DNA of 64,000 nt from Mixophyes australis (Eukaryota > Chordata > Amphibia > Anura > Limnodynastidae): contig JAVHZZ010000009.1 of assembly GCA_036250195.1 (NCBI GenBank), positions 42,313,824 through 42,377,823 of the forward strand, given 5' to 3'. A program made the translations under genes and the position numbers. A model generated the notes under the pieces. The model saw only the letters and a list, made by a program, of their open reading frames with translations. It ran no database searches and had not been told where the DNA came from. This document shows positions 1-11,137 of this stretch, piece by piece. Every line of letters starts with the position of its first letter. Position 1 is the stretch's first letter.

Positions 1-824
1 TGTCTATAGCTCTGTTGAAAACATAGTGCCATGGGAAGTAGGAGAACATTTTATTTACATGTGTTCTTATTATTCTACACTCTTTCATTCTTCAGATGGA
101 AACAGTTACTGTTAGTATATCAGTGGCATTTCTCTAATGTCAAATGTCTAATTTTGAGCAATTTGATACAATAATTGGAGCTGCATCTGTACCATGTAAA
201 GTAATGTAGTCGCCACCCTCTTTCATTCTTTTTTTTTTTTTTTCTAAGCACCATCTCAATACTGCCATCTGGTGTATTTTGTTGTTGCTGCAAGTGCATT
301 TAAATAACGTGCTTTGGAGGATGGGCATCAGTAATTTCTTGTGTGCTGGCAGGTTATCTAGCTTTCAAAGTTACTGAGCTGATCTACATAGTGTAAAACT
401 GGGGTAAGCAAAGCATATCAGTGCATCATGTTATGAGGTATAACTGTAGACTTGAATGTATATATTTTATGTAGCATATACAGTTTAACTAAACAATAAT
501 CTAGAATATGAAAAAGGTTTGATGATTTTGAGATATCAGAAATTTAGTAACTGACCCATCTTTTCATATATGGTTCATGTGTACATAAGGTATAGTCTTG
601 TTAATATCATCTTAATATTTTACTATAACCACACATATAAATAATAATGTATTATGTACAAATGGCTTTCAAATATTGAAACTGAATCAAACTTATTGTG
701 ATTTCTGCTTTGTTTATCAACAACTAAAGTGTAATACTCACTAACAAACAGTGGAGGTATCCATTTTGTGGGCCAAACCAATATCCACTCTATGAATTTC
801 TAAGAACTAGACAAATAAATAAGA
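1..824. other. Intron or upstream sequence, no recognisable feature
   Basis: AT-rich DNA with a T-run near 230-243. No exon, transposon protein or clear terminal repeat was seen. By position it belongs to the intron before the first pappalysin exon in the window. Confidence 0.6.
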
Positions 825-1559
825 CATACTTGCCAACTCTCCCGGAAAGTCTGGGAGACTCCCGAAATTCGGGTCAGTCTCCCGGGCTCCCGGGCAAGCT
901 GGCATTTCTCCCGCATCCTGGATTTCACAGAGAATCGCGTCACTGGAGTTCCAGGAAGGGAACATCAAAAAGTCGGGAAATATATATGTGCATAAAGTAT
1001 CGTCTGAACCAAAAAATATGAGAGTGTCTCCTGTCTTATTTCATACTTGCCAACGCCCGGAAACAAGAGGGGGCGTGACTGGCAGGCAGAAGGGGGCGGG
1101 GCGAGCCAATTGCAGCATTTTGGCCCTGACCCCCGCAAAGGAAATGACGGTTTCACGGGGGGTGGGGCCAAAATGATGCGATTGGTCTCGCCCCGCCCCC
1201 TCTCCCGGAAACTTGTTGGCAAGTATGAAATAAGACAGGAGACACTCTCATATTTTTTGGTTCAGACGACACTTTATGCACATATATATTTACCAACTTT
1301 TTGATGTTCCCTTCCTGGAACTCCGGGACGGGAGGTCTGGAGTGATGATGGAGTGGGTGGGGCTTGGCAAATTGCATCATTTTTGGCCCCTCCCCATGAC
1401 GAAATGTTTCCCTGATAGTCGCGTCATGGTGGCTCTAATCCTGCTCACTTCACTAGGAAGTGGGCAGATTTGGGAGGATGCCCTACTCTCCCGGGAGTCC
1501 AGGAGACCAAACCAGAATTCGGGAGTCTCCTGGACATTCCGGGAGATTTGACAAGTATG
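825..1559. mobile_element. Composite non-autonomous hAT-like element, CATACTTGCCAAC family
   Basis: The left end is CATACTTGCCAAC followed by a CCCGG-rich terminal segment. The right end is a diverged inverted copy finishing in GACAAGTATG at 1559. A second pair of the same termini lies inside, at 1042 (CATACTTGCCAAC) and 1227 (GTTGGCAAGTATG), so this is a nested or rearranged copy. No target-site duplication is visible at the outer ends. The same family occurs at 7556-7846, 33284-33480 and 41601-42458. The 7556 copy has an 8-bp duplication, which is why hAT is the preferred class. It has no coding capacity. Confidence 0.7.
945..1324. repeat. Long inverted repeat, two 110-bp arms
   Basis: The left arm 945-1054 and right arm 1215-1324 are reverse complements with only about 3-4 mismatches by eye. 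They enclose a GC-rich 160-nt centre. The arms include the CATACTTGCCAAC terminus, a shared AT-rich stretch and GGAGTTCCAGGAAGGGAAC. Such near-identical arms imply either a recent inverted duplication or ongoing gene conversion. Confidence 0.85.
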
Positions 1560-1843
1560 GTTATCTCCACATTAACATGCTCCACAGTTGCAGATATAAA
1601 TCCTGATTAGGCTAAGTGTCTTGTACACATGTACAGTTGTGTTACATTAAGTCATTTTCATTTTTTAAATGTCTACTAATAGTATTGACATCTGTCTAAA
1701 GATCTATTTGAATAACCCACTACTTTGTATGTACTTTAAATGTCCCAATTCTACTTTCTTAAAAATTTACATAATTATGCTCAGCAGCACAATACAGCAA
1801 TAGCTATTTTCACAATTGCGCTACTTCTGAAAGTCCAGCAGTG

Positions 1844-3064
1844 TAAAAGAAAGCCAAGTGATAGAGAATGGGGTTAAATCCTGGTCGGATTTACTTGAGG
1901 ATCAGAAGCTTTTGTCATTTACACAAATACGGGATAAATTTCGCCTCCCCACCCAGGAATTTTATAAATACTTGCAGATTAGACACTGGTTCTCCACCCT
2001 CCCTGGACGGGGATTGGAAATGTCCCGTGCCCCAGCCCAAATATATATGTGATTGACAAAGGGATCTAACAGGGCAGGTATTACCTTTTGGTATAAATCT
2101 CTCTTACCTCCCCCTTTGGATACTAAGTCCAGATCCCAACTACAATGGGAAGCAGATCTCGATATCACGCTCACCACTGAACAATGGAGGAAGTTATTCG
2201 TTAACTCTTTCCAAATGTCCAAATGTGTGAATCATTCGGAAATGATGGTGAAATTAATTAATAGACTATACATTACTCCGACTCGTTTACACAAAATGTG
2301 GCCCGCCCAATCCAAATTCTATTGGAGACAATGTGGTTCACCAGGGGATATAATGCACATATTCTGGGATTGTACTCTCATCCGTTCATTTTGGTAGCAG
2401 GTGTTTGAGCTAGTCAATAAGGTCACTTCTCAAAGATAAGACCCTACTCCGGAAGTGGCTTTACTACAACACTTTCCTCCACAATTTCCTCTTCACGCTA
2501 AATATGTGTTTTGTCATATTTTGATAGCTGCTAGAGCAACGTTGGCTCAGAACTGGAAATCCTCGAACCTGCCTGTGCTAAATAAAGTGATTGCTAAAGT
2601 ACAGTTTAGCTTCGAGATGGAGACAAGGGGGATGCCTTATTCCTTTTCCCCTTCATCACCCCTAATAAAGTGCTTTTCCTGGCATGTGTATACTACAGAC
2701 GGTGAGGGGGCAACCAGAGCTCAAGCTGATTCATTGCTTCCTCTTTCACAGTTCTCCTTTAATGAACCCTTGCCAGGATCCACATAGTTTCCAGAATGGG
2801 ATAATCTAATAGGAGTTTGACCTCCTTGCTTGTGCTTTTGTTTGCTTTCTTGCTAAATAACGGACTTACAGACCTGATAGCCTCTATTGTACTGAATACT
2901 GTAAATTTTAATTCGGTGTAATGTGTTTACCCTACTATGTTCCCCCACTTCCCTTCTCTTTTTTCTGGCCTTCCCTTCCCCTTCCCTTTTACATTTTTTT
3001 TTCCCTGTAGCCTTTTAATCTGGAAAAAAATAAAATACTATTGAAGTTAAAAGAAAGCCAAGTG
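1844..3064 (+). mobile_element. 5'-truncated L1/Tx1-type LINE with 17-bp TSD
   Basis: The insert is flanked by identical 17-mers TAAAAGAAAGCCAAGTG at 1844-1860 and 3048-3064. The insert (1861-3047) encodes the C-terminal part of an ORF2 protein in one frame, from about 1858 to 2787. It includes a typical zinc-ribbon-like tail of vertebrate L1/Tx1 elements (LINRLYITPTRLHKMWP, then GDIMHIFWDC). In-frame stops near 2050, 2395 and 2437 make it dead. The 3' end is A-rich with AATAAAATAC. The 5' truncation and long TSD fit target-primed reverse transcription. Confidence 0.88.
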
Positions 3065-4626
3065 CTGTATGCTTGTTCCAGAAACACGTTTGATTACATG
3101 TGTGAATGATCAACATATTCTGTTGGTGTGTGGCACATCTTGCTGCCAAGGCTTGCTGTTCTTCTTTCTAAAATAATCCTATATCAAAGACAGACAGGTC
3201 AAAACTTCTGTGGAACCCATTTAGGTGTTTTGGAAGTGAAGCTTTCCAAGTCCTTTGATGTGTGCTGAAAGCTACGCTCTGACATTTTGAAAACACATAT
3301 GGTGAAACATGGAAATATGTTGTCACATTGTCAGTGGTTTATAACACTCCTCACGACATTGTGCTTCATAAATGAACACTCATTTTCAGCCTGCAATTAT
3401 TACACTTACTAAGTAATAAAAATAAAATGCACGTGCGTTTCCTGTGTTGACTATTCGATCATTGTGATTGTGTGTTTTTCTGCAGCTATTTTGCATCTCA
3501 TCATAAAGTTGTGTCAGATGGGCGCTTTGAACGCTAGTGATTCACCAGCTAATGTTTATAGTCCCTCAGTTGCTTCTGTTTAGGCAAATTGAAGTGACTA
3601 GGAAATACCCTGTCACATAGGAGTCATTTACCTCTGAAAGAGCTGCATGCAACGCTTTGTGAGTGGAATCACACTTGTATAACGACAGAAACAGCCCCCA
3701 TTCAATTCATTGTGTCAGCATAGAAGCGATTGAGCGCAATAAACATTAGCACTTTTCCAGCTGGAAGGTCTAGCGCACAAATCTTATAGTGTCCACAGAT
3801 ACTTTTATTATCTTCTTTTAAAATAATTATCCATCAAGTCATATGGTCATTGTTTTACAAAGGACATGCTTTTGTTTTCTCAAACAAAAAAATCCATATG
3901 AGTTAGATATGTTCTCCATGTCTAATGAACCTTGTCGTCTTACAGAGACATTCACTTACTCACACCTAAGCCACTCCTAAAGAATAGCCCTCTGGGCATT
4001 GTCATTTTTACATGGCAGCCCCTTGACCATTACACAGGTTTGTGCTAACACAAAGCATCCATCTGAAGATAACCAGTTCTGGTCTTGTTTGGCCTCATCA
4101 TGTAATGTAATGTAATTTGTTGGTACGTATGTAAAGGTCTATAGGCATAGTTTTATTTAAAAATCAAGAGAGATTTCCAAGCTGCACACCATAAAAATAT
4201 GTAAATAAGCCATTCAAAAGGAGAGGCTTATTTATGAAAGTATTATTAACCAGGAATTTTCTTTCCTTTTAAAGTAATTATTTACATATTGTTACTAATG
4301 AGCGTAATTTGGAAACACCCTAAGTTTTTTCATTATTTAACAGACACTTACTTACTTCCTTAACTTGACAATCCACAGTTCTAAAAAAAATTCTTATCTT
4401 AGAGCGTCTCTGATATATTTTTTCGCCTAAACAACCATTTCTGTATGACAATCATTTTTCTATACTCACAAAGGGCTCCTATACAGATACTATATTTATG
4501 TTCCATTAAAAACTGCAAAAACATTTTATAATACTCTATCATACTGTAAGAACCCAACCAAAATTATAACTGACTTTCCTTTTCTTTCCTGGATTTGATA
4601 AATATTCTATGTGTGTTTTTCCCTAG
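3065..4626. other. Intron upstream of first visible exon
   Basis: Unique-looking AT-rich sequence. No coding exon, known repeat or RNA gene was recognised. It ends in a usable acceptor with a T-rich tract and CCCTAG at 4621-4626. Confidence 0.6.
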
Positions 4627-4810
4627 CTTGACTCCCAAGTCATCATAACATGCAGAGATGGGAAGTGGAACAAACCGGTGACTTGTGCACCAGTTGATTG
4701 TGGCCCGCCTGATAAGCACCATATCTACCATGCCTCATTTCACTGTCCGCAAGGAACCACCTACAGCAAGCAATGTACTTTCCAGTGTCACCATCCTGCA
4801 CACCTGAGAG
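4627..4810 (+). CDS. PAPPA: Pappalysin exon A: end of CCP1, start of CCP2
   Basis: This exon of 184 nt is bounded by TTTTTCCCTAG and GTAGTA. It starts in phase 0 with LDSQVIITCRDGKWNKPVTC, the closing strand of one complement control protein (CCP/sushi) module with the usual late Trp and final Cys. It then opens the next with APVDCGPPDKHHIYH and runs to HHPAHLRG. One base is left over and pairs with GT of the next exon to make Gly. Pappalysins are secreted zinc metalloproteases that cleave IGF-binding proteins; their C-terminal CCP modules govern substrate and cell-surface contacts. The choice of PAPPA over PAPPA2 rests on overall resemblance from memory, most clearly in the last exons. Confidence 0.9.
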
Positions 4811-5182
4811 GTAGTATGCAATCTCATATATTTGTGTTGCATTAAATTAGTCCTTTTGCATGTTGTTTTGTATATCCTACGGTAAAGATGTAATTATTGC
4901 TGCGTGCAGTGCCATTTCTAGTGACTGCCACTGGTAAATTGGCCATGCATTTACAATAAGCAGTTGCATCTCAGTTAGATATTTATTATAGTAGATAACA
5001 TTTTGTCATACTACCATTTTGCTATAATGCCAACTAATTGGAGTCCTTTGTTGGTGATTCAAGAAACTTTCAAGGTCTATTTCAGAAGAGTGCTTGGTTA
5101 GATTTTGCTCAAGGCGTATTCAGGATGGAACGTGACACCAGCAAACCACACTGACAATCATGCAGGCATCATGATCAGTGAT
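4811..5182. other. Intron, no feature seen
   Basis: First part of the 6.0-kb intron between exons A and B. No repeat family or coding signal was recognised here. Confidence 0.5.
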
Positions 5183-5358
5183 ATAAGCAGGGCAGGATGG
5201 GCTAGGGGGCAGGAGGACATCTTCCCCTGGCTGGTGCCATAGTGGGCTGCTTTGCGCTGGGTCACTGGGCCACCAGCATTTGTTTCCTTTAAAATTTTCC
5301 CAATAGGCTGCTGAGTTGAGTCTTACCCCTCGGGCTAAAATTTGCCAGCCCTCCCCTG
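5183..5358. repeat. Dispersed repeat, copy 1 of 2
   Basis: This matches 11785-11957 over most of its length. Shared blocks include GGGCTGGGTCACTGGGCCAC, TTTGTTTCCTTTAAAATTTT and CAGCCCTCCCCT. The family was not identified. A 133-codon minus-strand frame over this stretch is taken as accidental. Confidence 0.7.
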
Positions 5359-5911
5359 ATATAAGTGCCTGTTTGCCTCTGCAGTTCAGACCAGCAACAG
5401 TGGCCCTGATTCCTGTACAATGTTCATTGCAGTATGTTTGCATTGCACTCCAGCCTCGAATTCTAACAAATCGTCCATATAAAACAGCCCTAAGTTGGTG
5501 AGGTAAAGTAATAAATGCCAAACGAATGATAATCTATCTCTGTACATTCACCTTCCAACCCTTAGGAAAAAGCTAATTACGTAAATACCTGAAATAAGAC
5601 ATAAATTTCAATTTTGGCACAACAACATCACAGTTTTAATTGTATAATTGATGGTGGCAACTAAAGCAAATGCAGGGTCAGCTAACCAGCCAGTATTAAT
5701 TAAGCAAACATAGGGAGGGCCAACCAGCCCAGAATCGCAGGCAGTACTTTAACTGCATCAGTGAGACTACACCCCTTCTGGCCTTAAAGGGCGCGCTCGC
5801 AGAAACAACACCCAGGGCATTCAAAGACATAACCCTAACAGAGACATAGATTGAAGAGGGAAGAATCCCACGGCCAAATATAACTCTTGCACCATGTATT
5901 AGCTGCTGACT

Positions 5912-6240
5912 CAGGGCCGTTACTAGGGCTGTGCAACAGGGGCGACCGCCCAGGGCGCAACGCTGAAGGGGGGCGCAATTTAGGAATATTTTAGGTTAAT
6001 TTGTTTAAAATTGAGGGCTAGAGGGACGGCATTTGTCTTTCTCGCCTTATGTGCTAGAATTCTAAGTTATGGTTCTGCGCTGACTTCACTGCTTTTCCCC
6101 TGGCTGTGCTTCGCCTGAATGAGGAAAAAGAAAGTACGAAAAACTATTCAAATCACACACAATATAGGGCGGGATAGAGGCATGTCCTGCAGCCAAAGAG
6201 AGGGGACTTCCTGTTACTGGATAATATAAAGGCTTGTATG
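5912..6240. repeat. Relic beginning CAGGGCCG, GGGGCGCAAC-type repeat
   Basis: It starts CAGGGCCGTTACTAGGGCTG and continues with CAGGGCGCAACGCTGAAGG. This recalls a common amphibian DNA-transposon terminus. The right end is not clear because another element is inserted at 6241. Confidence 0.45.
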
Positions 6241-6567
6241 CAGGGCCGCCTCCCCCATGAGCGGGCCCCCCCCATGAGCGCCCCCCCCTCCATGGGCAAC
6301 ACATACTTACCTGGGGGCCCGCCACTGGTCTCCGCTATTCTGTCTTCAGCCTGGCTGTCACCGTGACAGCCAGGCACCAGGATCCGATCGCAGGGGTTGA
6401 GGAATCATTCCCCCTGCGATCATGTGATCTGTCACAGGCAGAAGACAGAATAGCGGAGACCAGCGGCGGGCCCCAGGTAAGTCTGTGCTGAGCTGTTGTA
6501 CCGGGCCCCCTGGTGAGCCCGGGCCCGAGACAACAGTACCCCCCGTACCCCCCTGATGGTGGCCCTG
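6241..6567. mobile_element. Non-autonomous hAT-like element with 8-bp TSD
   Basis: Termini CAGGGCCGCC (6241) and GGTGGCCCTG (ending 6567) are inverted repeats. The flanks CTTGTATG at 6233-6240 and CTTGTATG at 6568-6575 are a perfect 8-bp duplication, the hAT signature. Inside are further inverted arms (GTCTCCGCTATTCTGTCTT against AAGACAGAATAGCGGAGAC) and a small palindrome, GCCTGGCTGTCACCGTGACA. There is no coding capacity. Confidence 0.85.
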
Positions 6568-6635
6568 CTTGTATGCCACTCCCAATGACAGACTATTGGA
6601 TATAATTTCAGAACATGCCAGGGAATAGTTTAACC

Positions 6636-7174
6636 CAGTGATGGGCAAACTACGGCCCCCGGGTCAGAACCAGCCCACTTAGAGGTTCTATCCGGCCCGC
6701 CAATATTTAAAAAAAATTCATTAAAATATGCATAAATTTATTAGGGTCGACCCTGTGTGTCAGAACCTTTATTTTTATGCCTTCCCAGCTATTTACTCCA
6801 TTACACTTCATCCTCCTTCCTAAAAGGACACTTCGTATGTCAATCACTCAAACACCTGCCCGCCCCCTAATGGCTGAAAGTCATGTGAGAAGAGATAGGC
6901 TGGGCCATATACTAAGGCAGATTTCGATTGGCTGCTGTGTTGTCAGTTAGTGGCTCACCAGAAAGACGGATCTGCAACAACCAGCTAAAATAAGTTCTGT
7001 GTCTGTACGATCGCTGCACTTATAGAGGTAACACTGCTATATAACACCCTCCTATCCCATTCAAAAATTTGTATTATATATTTCGATATTTGAGTTTTTT
7101 AATAAATTATATTGGCCCGGATAAAGTTTTTCTTTTTTATTTGACCCGCTCCTGAAAAAGTTTGCCCATCACTG
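6636..7174. mobile_element. Non-autonomous hAT element, CAGTGATGGGCAAACT family, copy 1
   Basis: This 539-bp element begins CAGTGATGGGCAAACT and ends AGTTTGCCCATCACTG. It is flanked by a perfect 8-bp duplication GTTTAACC at 6628-6635 and 7175-7182. A closely similar copy lies at 47555-48107. Terminal repeat sequence and TSD length identify the hAT superfamily. No transposase is encoded. Confidence 0.92.
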
Positions 7175-7555
7175 GTTTAACCTCTGAAGGTAAGTGCAAT
7201 GTACTCTTACACAACTGGCGTTCAAGTGCATTAATCCTTACGCAGGTCTTTATTTATAATATTGTGTGCATGTCTTGGAGTCATCGTATTCACATTACAA
7301 CCTCAAGGCTTTTAGAACCTGATTTAATATAAAAATGTCTCACAGCAATAATGTTTCCTTGTAGTAGCTTGTATTATGTTTTTAAAATTGTTGCTTTTAG
7401 AATTTATGTTCAAAGACCATGTGACCAAGCAACAGTTTTACTGTAGCCCTATCGTCAGGTCGGTTTGTTGGCTGTGTGTACTATGACTCTATCTGTGTAG
7501 TAAACTGAAGCTAAGAAATGTCACTTAATTTTGGGGAGTGGGTTGTGTAGTAATG

Positions 7556-7846
7556 CATACATGCCAACTCTCCTGGAAAGTCCGGGAGACTCCCGAAATT
7601 CGGGTCAGTCTCCCGGGCAAGCTGGCATTTCTCCCGCATCCCAATCTCACACCGAGAATCGCTGACGCGATTCTCGGTGAATCACACCATTTTGGAGGGC
7701 GGGGGGGCGGGACGAGGCCAATCGCGTCATTTTGGCCCCGCCCCCGCGACGCAAATTACTGTTTTGCGGGGGCGGGGCCAAAATGACGCAATTGCCTCAT
7801 CCCGCCCCCTTCCGCCCTCTAATCACGCCCCCTCTTGGCAAGTATG
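7556..7846. mobile_element. Complete hAT-like MITE, CATACTTGCCAAC family
   Basis: This 291-bp element runs from CATACATGCCAAC to TTGGCAAGTATG. Its 8-bp duplication TAGTAATG lies at 7548-7555 and 7847-7854. The interior is CpG-rich and self-complementary (GCATCCCAATCTCACACCG region; GGGGGCGGGGCCAAAATGAC). It is the cleanest copy of the family and defines its ends. Confidence 0.88.
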
Positions 7847-7989
7847 TAGTAATGTAGCAGTAGTGCTTCCTCTCAGAATATGTTTGCATCTTACAAGTAT
7901 GTTTATATAAAAAATTATGTAACTGTCTTCACTCTAATAGACACAAGATATAATAGTCTATGGGCCTGTTGCTAAGTAGAACATACGTT

Positions 7990-8260
7990 CATTTGCACAG
8001 TGTAAAATCTGCAAATTTTTACTGCGCATGCCCAGAAAACAAGCTGCACACATAGAATACAGTATACAGAGTTGTCAGCAGTTACACTTGAACACTCCCT
8101 TGAATGGAGAGGAAAGGGGCAGTATAGGCCAAGTACAGTAAGGACATGTTCATGCAGATGAAGCAGAGGCAGACAGCACAGAGACATATATGCCTTTTAT
8201 ACCTGCTAGAGGGAGGATGCAAATACCTGCTGATGGTGACAGTCGCTAGCACAAGCTGGC
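7990..8260. repeat. Dispersed repeat, inverted partner near 49.7 kb
   Basis: The block GGCCAAGTACAGTAAGGACA and what follows is matched in reverse complement around 49735-49806. Both ends are diffuse. The family was not recognised. Confidence 0.5.
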
Positions 8261-8579
8261 CGCTTCTGATTGCATGATTGTGAATTCACCCCTGTAACTG
8301 ATAGGTGCGTTATTTATTGATAATAAATATGTTATATTATTTTATAAGCATATTTGCTGTATTATATCAAGTCTAATAGCGAATGTTTTGCTACCAAAAC
8401 ACATGCCAACGAACTTTTCATGTGTTTATAGTCTGGTTATGTGTATGCCTATGTGGGTGTATGTTTGAATGACATAAACCAGATATAAATCTGGGGTATA
8501 TGCTAAAGGTGCAGAGCTTCAAGCATATGGGCATAAATGCACTATTTTCTATGTACATTATGTTCTTCCTCTGCTGAGT

Positions 8580-9020
8580 CACTCTGTCAGTCTCTACATT
8601 GGTTGCCTGGTTTTTTTAACAAATCCAATATAAATACATCTACTAACAATCAAGGACTTCAACAAAACTGTATCAACATACATCTCCTCACTTGTCTCAA
8701 ACTCCACACCTCCATTTTGTACAAGATTTGCGTCTCTCATTCACTCCCTTGCACAATAACACTTTACTTTTGTCTTCAAAACTTCAAGCATTCTCCAAAA
8801 ACTGACATTTTCAGGCAAGCTTATAATATTCCTCAAACACCCTCTTAATATCACTAGTTTACCCTATTACCATCCTTTACACAGCTCACACAAGATGGCA
8901 ACTCTCTGACCCTCTGACCCATGGATCAACATATGCCTCCATAAGACTTGACATAATATAGATTGGAAGCTCTGTGCTCCAGAGTTGTCTTTCAGTTGCT
9001 CTATTGCACCCCAATATCTA
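8580..9020 (+). mobile_element. L2/CR1-like LINE 3' fragment
   Basis: The translation shows decayed pieces of the reverse-transcriptase C-terminus: SLHWLPGFF, LLTCLKLHTSILYKI and FKHSPKTDIFRQAYNI. The same phrases occur in the better copies at 35140, 10111 and 41697. Frame breaks are frequent. No TSD was found. Confidence 0.6.
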
Positions 9021-10110
9021 TTAGAGTACAGTTCTATTGCAAATACAAACTAGACTAATGTAGAGGGTAATAAAAAAAATCTATCTATAATATAAATTAG
9101 TGCATGATTTCAAGGTTCTGAGATCCGTCTCTCAATAAATGGATAACTGGGCACCTCTTTACCTTGAAGCACAAAATCCGATAACTCATTTGGACAACAT
9201 GTTTGCAGACCTGAGCACTGTGTAAACGGTAAGGGAATTTCAGAAGTCATAATGCCTAATGTATTGTCCATATATATGGAGATTGGAGAAAGAGCATGAA
9301 ATTGACTGACAGATTATGACAATTTTTCCTGTTCTTTATCATGTATTATCTCTATCATTTATTAGGTTGGAAAGTCTATTCAGCATACAGTTAAACAGAC
9401 ACATTTGACTTTCCCATAATAGAATTAAATCAGAGCTCCCACTTATTAGACATGCCCAATGTGCATGTATTCTTATAGATAACAGGCAAGTGTACACATA
9501 TGCTCACAATGACTTTCACAAATTATAGTCACGGTTCTAAAACCTGTCCTCCGGAACTCCCAATGAGCCTCATTTTGCGTTTTCCTTGTGTAAGAACATA
9601 AAGTTGTTTGTCAATGACTTAATTAATTTTATTTCAACAAGTTTTTAATTTATTTAATTCTCAGTTTGCTGCTTCGGGTACCTAGATTACTTGAACAAGT
9701 ACAATGGATGCAGTTGCAAAACATTCACATTTGTTGTGTGTGGCAATGTATGTGCATTGGGTGGGGTTTTATTATTATCCAGTCTAAGGTTAGACTGGAT
9801 TCACCATGTAGCATACTTATGTACTATATTATATAGCCTCATTAACACCAATACATTAATTATATCTCAGTTTCTAATTATTTACACTTTACCAGGACAA
9901 CAAAGAATTTGGAAACCTCAAGAAAAAACTTTGGGAGTGTGGGAAATAACTAGTGGGCTAATGAGCATACACTGACTTGATTTCACATCTCTGTCAACTA
10001 ATATTTGCAGTAATCAAGTACAATGCAAAATGAGCCGCAAGCAATATCACCTTGTGTAAGTCATTGGAGGAGAGCAGGGGAGCAGGGAATAACTCTGAGC
10101 AGAAATATCA
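9021..10110. other. Intron, no recognised feature
   Basis: AT-rich intron sequence. A 94-codon open frame (9691-9975) has no recognisable domain and is probably chance. Confidence 0.5.
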
Positions 10111-10690
10111 TGATTATCAACATTTATTTATATAGCGCCAACAAATTCAGTAGTACTTTCCACAGTAATAAAATACTGGTTAATACATACAAACAGAGAG
10201 GTAAGAAGTCCCTGCTTGCAAGATTACAACCTATGGGACAATAGGAGTTTGATACATGAGGTTAAGTGCTACATACTGCATTTTGGTCCAGCAGGATTGC
10301 AAAGGTAAAATGTGCTTAGTGGGCTATATGATCCAGTCACACAGCAATGTTGGTAAAAGGGTTGTTGTCTTGCGTGAACTGTGTAAAGGAAGGTTAACCG
10401 GGTGGTTAAGGAATTTTATAAACTTGTCTGAAGAGGTGGACTTTCAAAGAATGCTTGAAGACTAGGGGAAAGTCTTATTGTGCGAGGGAGTGAATTCCAC
10501 AAAGTGGGTGCAGCCCAAAAAAGTCCTGTAACCGGGAATGGGATCAAGTAATGAGTGTGGATGAGAGACTCAGATCTTGTGCACATTCGATGTGTTGAGC
10601 TGGGAGATTTTTTGAGACAAGTGAGGAGATGTATGTTGGTATAATTTTGTTGAAAGTCTTGTATGTACATAGCTCCCCTGTTCCAGCACC
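10111..10690 (-). mobile_element. L2-like LINE 3' end, antisense
   Basis: The plus strand reads AACATTTATTTATATAGCGC, the reverse of the L2 3' tail. The minus strand encodes APTLWNSLPRTIRLSPSLQA, the conserved last motif of L2/CR1 ORF2. It is about 80-90% alike by eye to the insert at 41697-42270. Its right end lies only about 120 nt before the acceptor of exon B. Confidence 0.78.
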
Positions 10691-10813
10691 TTGTCAGACA
10701 AGGATCCCAAAGCAGCTGCACATGCCATATGTCCACACGAGATTTAATTTTGTCTTGATATAAAGACAATTTGTCGTCTTTGATTAGTTAATATATGTTT
10801 ATTTTCTTTCTAG

Positions 10814-11024
10814 GTAGCAATAATGTGTTAACCTGCTTGGAGGATGGCCTATGGTCATTTCCTGAAGCCATCTGTGAACTTAGGTGCATGGCACCGCCTC
10901 CATTGCCTAATGCTGCTCTGCAGACTTCCCGCTGCCGTTCTAATGGTCATAAGGTGGGCTCTTTCTGCAAGTATAAGTGTAAGGTGGGATATCATGTACC
11001 TGATGCATCTAAGAAGATAAGGAA
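10814..11024 (+). CDS. PAPPA: Pappalysin exon B: end of CCP2, most of CCP3
   Basis: This 211-nt exon lies between TTTCTTTCTAG and GTAAGT. With the phase-1 base of exon A it reads GSNNVLTCLEDGLWSFPEAI, closing CCP2. CCP3 follows: CMAPPPLPNAALQTSRC, then GSFCKYKCKVGYHVPDASKK, ending IR plus two bases of a Lys codon. The run of Lys/Arg at the exon B/C border is the basic patch of CCP3. In PAPP-A, CCP3 and CCP4 are known to mediate binding to cell-surface glycosaminoglycan, so the patch argues weakly for PAPPA over PAPPA2. The following intron is only 113 nt. Confidence 0.92.
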
Positions 11025-11137
11025 GTAAGTAAGACTGAGACTTAAGAAATGTGCATGTTTGAGGGAACAAATAAGTGTTGTATGTTAACCCTGGATTAAC
11101 ATTTACTTTTTTTTTGTTTATTTTTCCTTTGGGGAAG

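Noticed and set aside
825..1559. CpG island or promoter
   Set aside because: The CG-rich stretches at 825-1550, 7560-7830, 6240-6560 and 18960-19200 all belong to MITEs.
5120..5521. 133-codon minus-strand open frame
   Set aside because: It overlaps a dispersed repeat also present at 11785, has no domain, and has no splice or promoter context.
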